Assembly (NCBI GenBank): GCA_003513895.1
Contig: DOSU01000079.1
Span: forward strand, 1-7,651
DNA: 7,651 nt
Direction of reading: 5' to 3'
Source: Rikenellaceae bacterium
Lineage (GTDB): Bacteria; Bacteroidota; Bacteroidia; Bacteroidales; UBA932
A program made the translations under genes and the position numbers. The notes beneath the pieces are model-generated. The model had not been told where the DNA came from and did not search any database. It saw only the letters and a list, made by a program, of their open reading frames with translations. Shown here piece by piece: positions 6,650 to 7,651 of this stretch. Each line of letters opens with the position of its first letter. Positions within the stretch are counted from its first letter, which is position 1.

Positions 6650-7651
6650 TATTGTCTGTTTTTAGCCATAAATTCCTTTATGGTTTCCGATATATAAATT
6701 TGCTCCTCAACCTTTAGTTCCGTGTGCATGGGCAGAGAGAGAACCTCCTTTGCGAGTCTTTGGGCATTTGGAGTTTCTACTCTTTTAACCACTTTGTTGG
6801 AAAACGCGTTGTGTTTTTCGATTGCATGCGGATAATAGATCATTGTCGGAATCCCTTTTGATTCAAGAAAATCCTTAAGTAAGTCCCGCTTTTTAACTTG
6901 TATGGTAAACTGATGATAAACATGTGTTGAGTAAAGCTCCTCTTTTGGCAGTATAATCTCATTAACATTTCTTAGCAGTCCCCTGTATCTTTGAGCCGCA
7001 TCCTGCCTGCTTCTTGTATAAACGTTCAGGTATTTTAGTTTAACCCTTAATATCGCAGCCTGAATTGTGTCCAGCCTGGAGTTACATCCCACAATATCAT
7101 GCTGGTATTTAACCTTTTGACCATGGTTGGCAATCATTCTCAACTTATGCGAAAGTGATTCGTTTTGAGTTAAAATTGCTCCCCCGTCGCCATAACAACC
7201 AAGGTTCTTGGAAGGGAAAAATGATGTACATCCAATATGACCGATTGTTCCGCAGTATTTAATCTCCCCTGTATTGAATGAGTACCTTGCTCCAAGTGCC
7301 TGCGCATTATCTTCAATTACATAAAGGTTGTTTCTTTTTGCAATATCCATTATTGGCTCCATATCTGCACTCTGGCCAAACAGATGAACAGGCATAATTG
7401 CCTTTGTTTTGCCGGATATCGATTTCTCAATGTCTGCAGGCAAAATATTAAAGTTTTCCGGATCTACATCTGCCAGTACGGGAACCAAACCAAGCAAAGC
7501 AACGACCTCAGCGGTGGCAGCATAGGTAAATGCCGGAAGGATGACTTCGTCTCCATGTTTAAGGTCCAGCGACATAAGGGCAATCTGGAGCGCATCCGTG
7601 CCATTTGCACACGGGATTACATTTTCACATGAAATATATCTTCCCAGTTCT
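6649..7651 (-). CDS. DegT/DnrJ/EryC1/StrS-family sugar aminotransferase, WbpE-like (5' end cut by right edge)
   Basis: This PLP enzyme family (fold type I) transfers an amino group, usually from glutamate, to a keto-sugar nucleotide. The frame stays open to base 7651: upstream of the internal ATG at 7573-7575 it reads ELGRYISCENVIPCANGTDA, the conserved family N-terminal block, so that ATG is not the start. About 333 codons are visible; roughly 35-45 residues should be missing. Visible features are the GDEVILPAFTYAATAE block, HLFGQSADM, the cofactor aspartate in VIEDNAQALGA (codon 7309-7311), and the PLP lysine in SFFPSKNLGCYGDGGA (lysine codon 7207-7209). The end has SRLDTIQAAIL and SLPMH. 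The SFFPSK-LGCYGDGGA form and the ending recall WbpE of Pseudomonas aeruginosa, which makes UDP-2-acetamido-3-amino-2,3-dideoxy-glucuronate, but substrate cannot be fixed from sequence alone. Its stop overlaps galE by one base. No promoter is visible because the gene runs out of the window. Confidence 0.94.
   Translation of the reverse strand, partial: ELGRYISCENVIPCANGTDALQIALMSLDLKHGDEVILPAFTYAATAEVVALLGLVPVLADVDPENFNILPADIEKSISGKTKAIMPVHLFGQSADMEPIMDIAKRNNLYVIEDNAQALGARYSFNTGEIKYCGTIGHIGCTSFFPSKNLGCYGDGGAILTQNESLSHKLRMIANHGQKVKYQHDIVGCNSRLDTIQAAILRVKLKYLNVYTRSRQDAAQRYRGLLRNVNEIILPKEELYSTHVYHQFTIQVKKRDLLKDFLESKGIPTMIYYPHAIEKHNAFSNKVVKRVETPNAQRLAKEVLSLPMHTELKVEEQIYISETIKEFMAKNRQ

Noticed and set aside
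7573..7575. ATG (minus strand) as the start of the aminotransferase
   Set aside because: The conserved family block ANGTDALQIAL lies upstream of it in the same frame and the frame runs to the window edge, so the gene is cut, not short.
1..7651. A previously undescribed biological system
   Set aside because: Every gene belongs to a well-known family, gene spacing is tight, and no array, mobile element, RNA gene or unexplained repeat was seen on either strand by eye.

Overview
The window looks like an ordinary chromosomal segment of a Bacteroidota bacterium, probably Bacteroidales-like. The FtsA, FtsZ and GltX proteins resemble Bacteroides-type versions, as judged from memory of the families. 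None of the five visible gene starts has a Shine-Dalgarno sequence, and the bases before the starts are A/T-rich, as expected for this phylum. I could not run a search, so the exact lineage is not established.

Left part (1-4046, + strand): the distal end of a division and cell wall (dcw) cluster. In order it holds the C-terminal third of murC, then ftsQ, ftsA and ftsZ. Neighbours overlap by 8 nt (murC/ftsQ) and 4 nt (ftsQ/ftsA), or lie 5 nt apart (ftsA/ftsZ), so this is one translationally coupled operon. MurC makes the UDP-MurNAc-L-Ala precursor, FtsQ is the membrane scaffold of the divisome, and FtsA tethers the FtsZ ring to the membrane.

Middle (4051-5592, + strand): gltX, a non-discriminated glutamyl-tRNA synthetase gene, starts 4 nt after the ftsZ stop and probably belongs to the same transcript.

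Right part (5603-7651, - strand): a converging two-gene unit. Its upstream gene is a DegT/DnrJ/EryC1/StrS-family sugar aminotransferase (WbpE-like, cut by the right edge), and its downstream gene is a UDP-sugar 4-epimerase (galE). They are joined by a TAATG stop-start overlap, which suggests the end of a surface polysaccharide or nucleotide-sugar operon lying to the right. The two convergent units are only 10 bp apart, with no convincing terminator.

The window is almost entirely coding; no stretch over 300 bases lacks a gene. I see no tRNA, rRNA, CRISPR, insertion sequence or phage signal, and no evidence for a previously undescribed system. The points worth a second look are modest: the FtsZ C-terminal extension, the ftsZ-gltX linkage, the gate residue of GalE, and the missing terminator between the convergent units.
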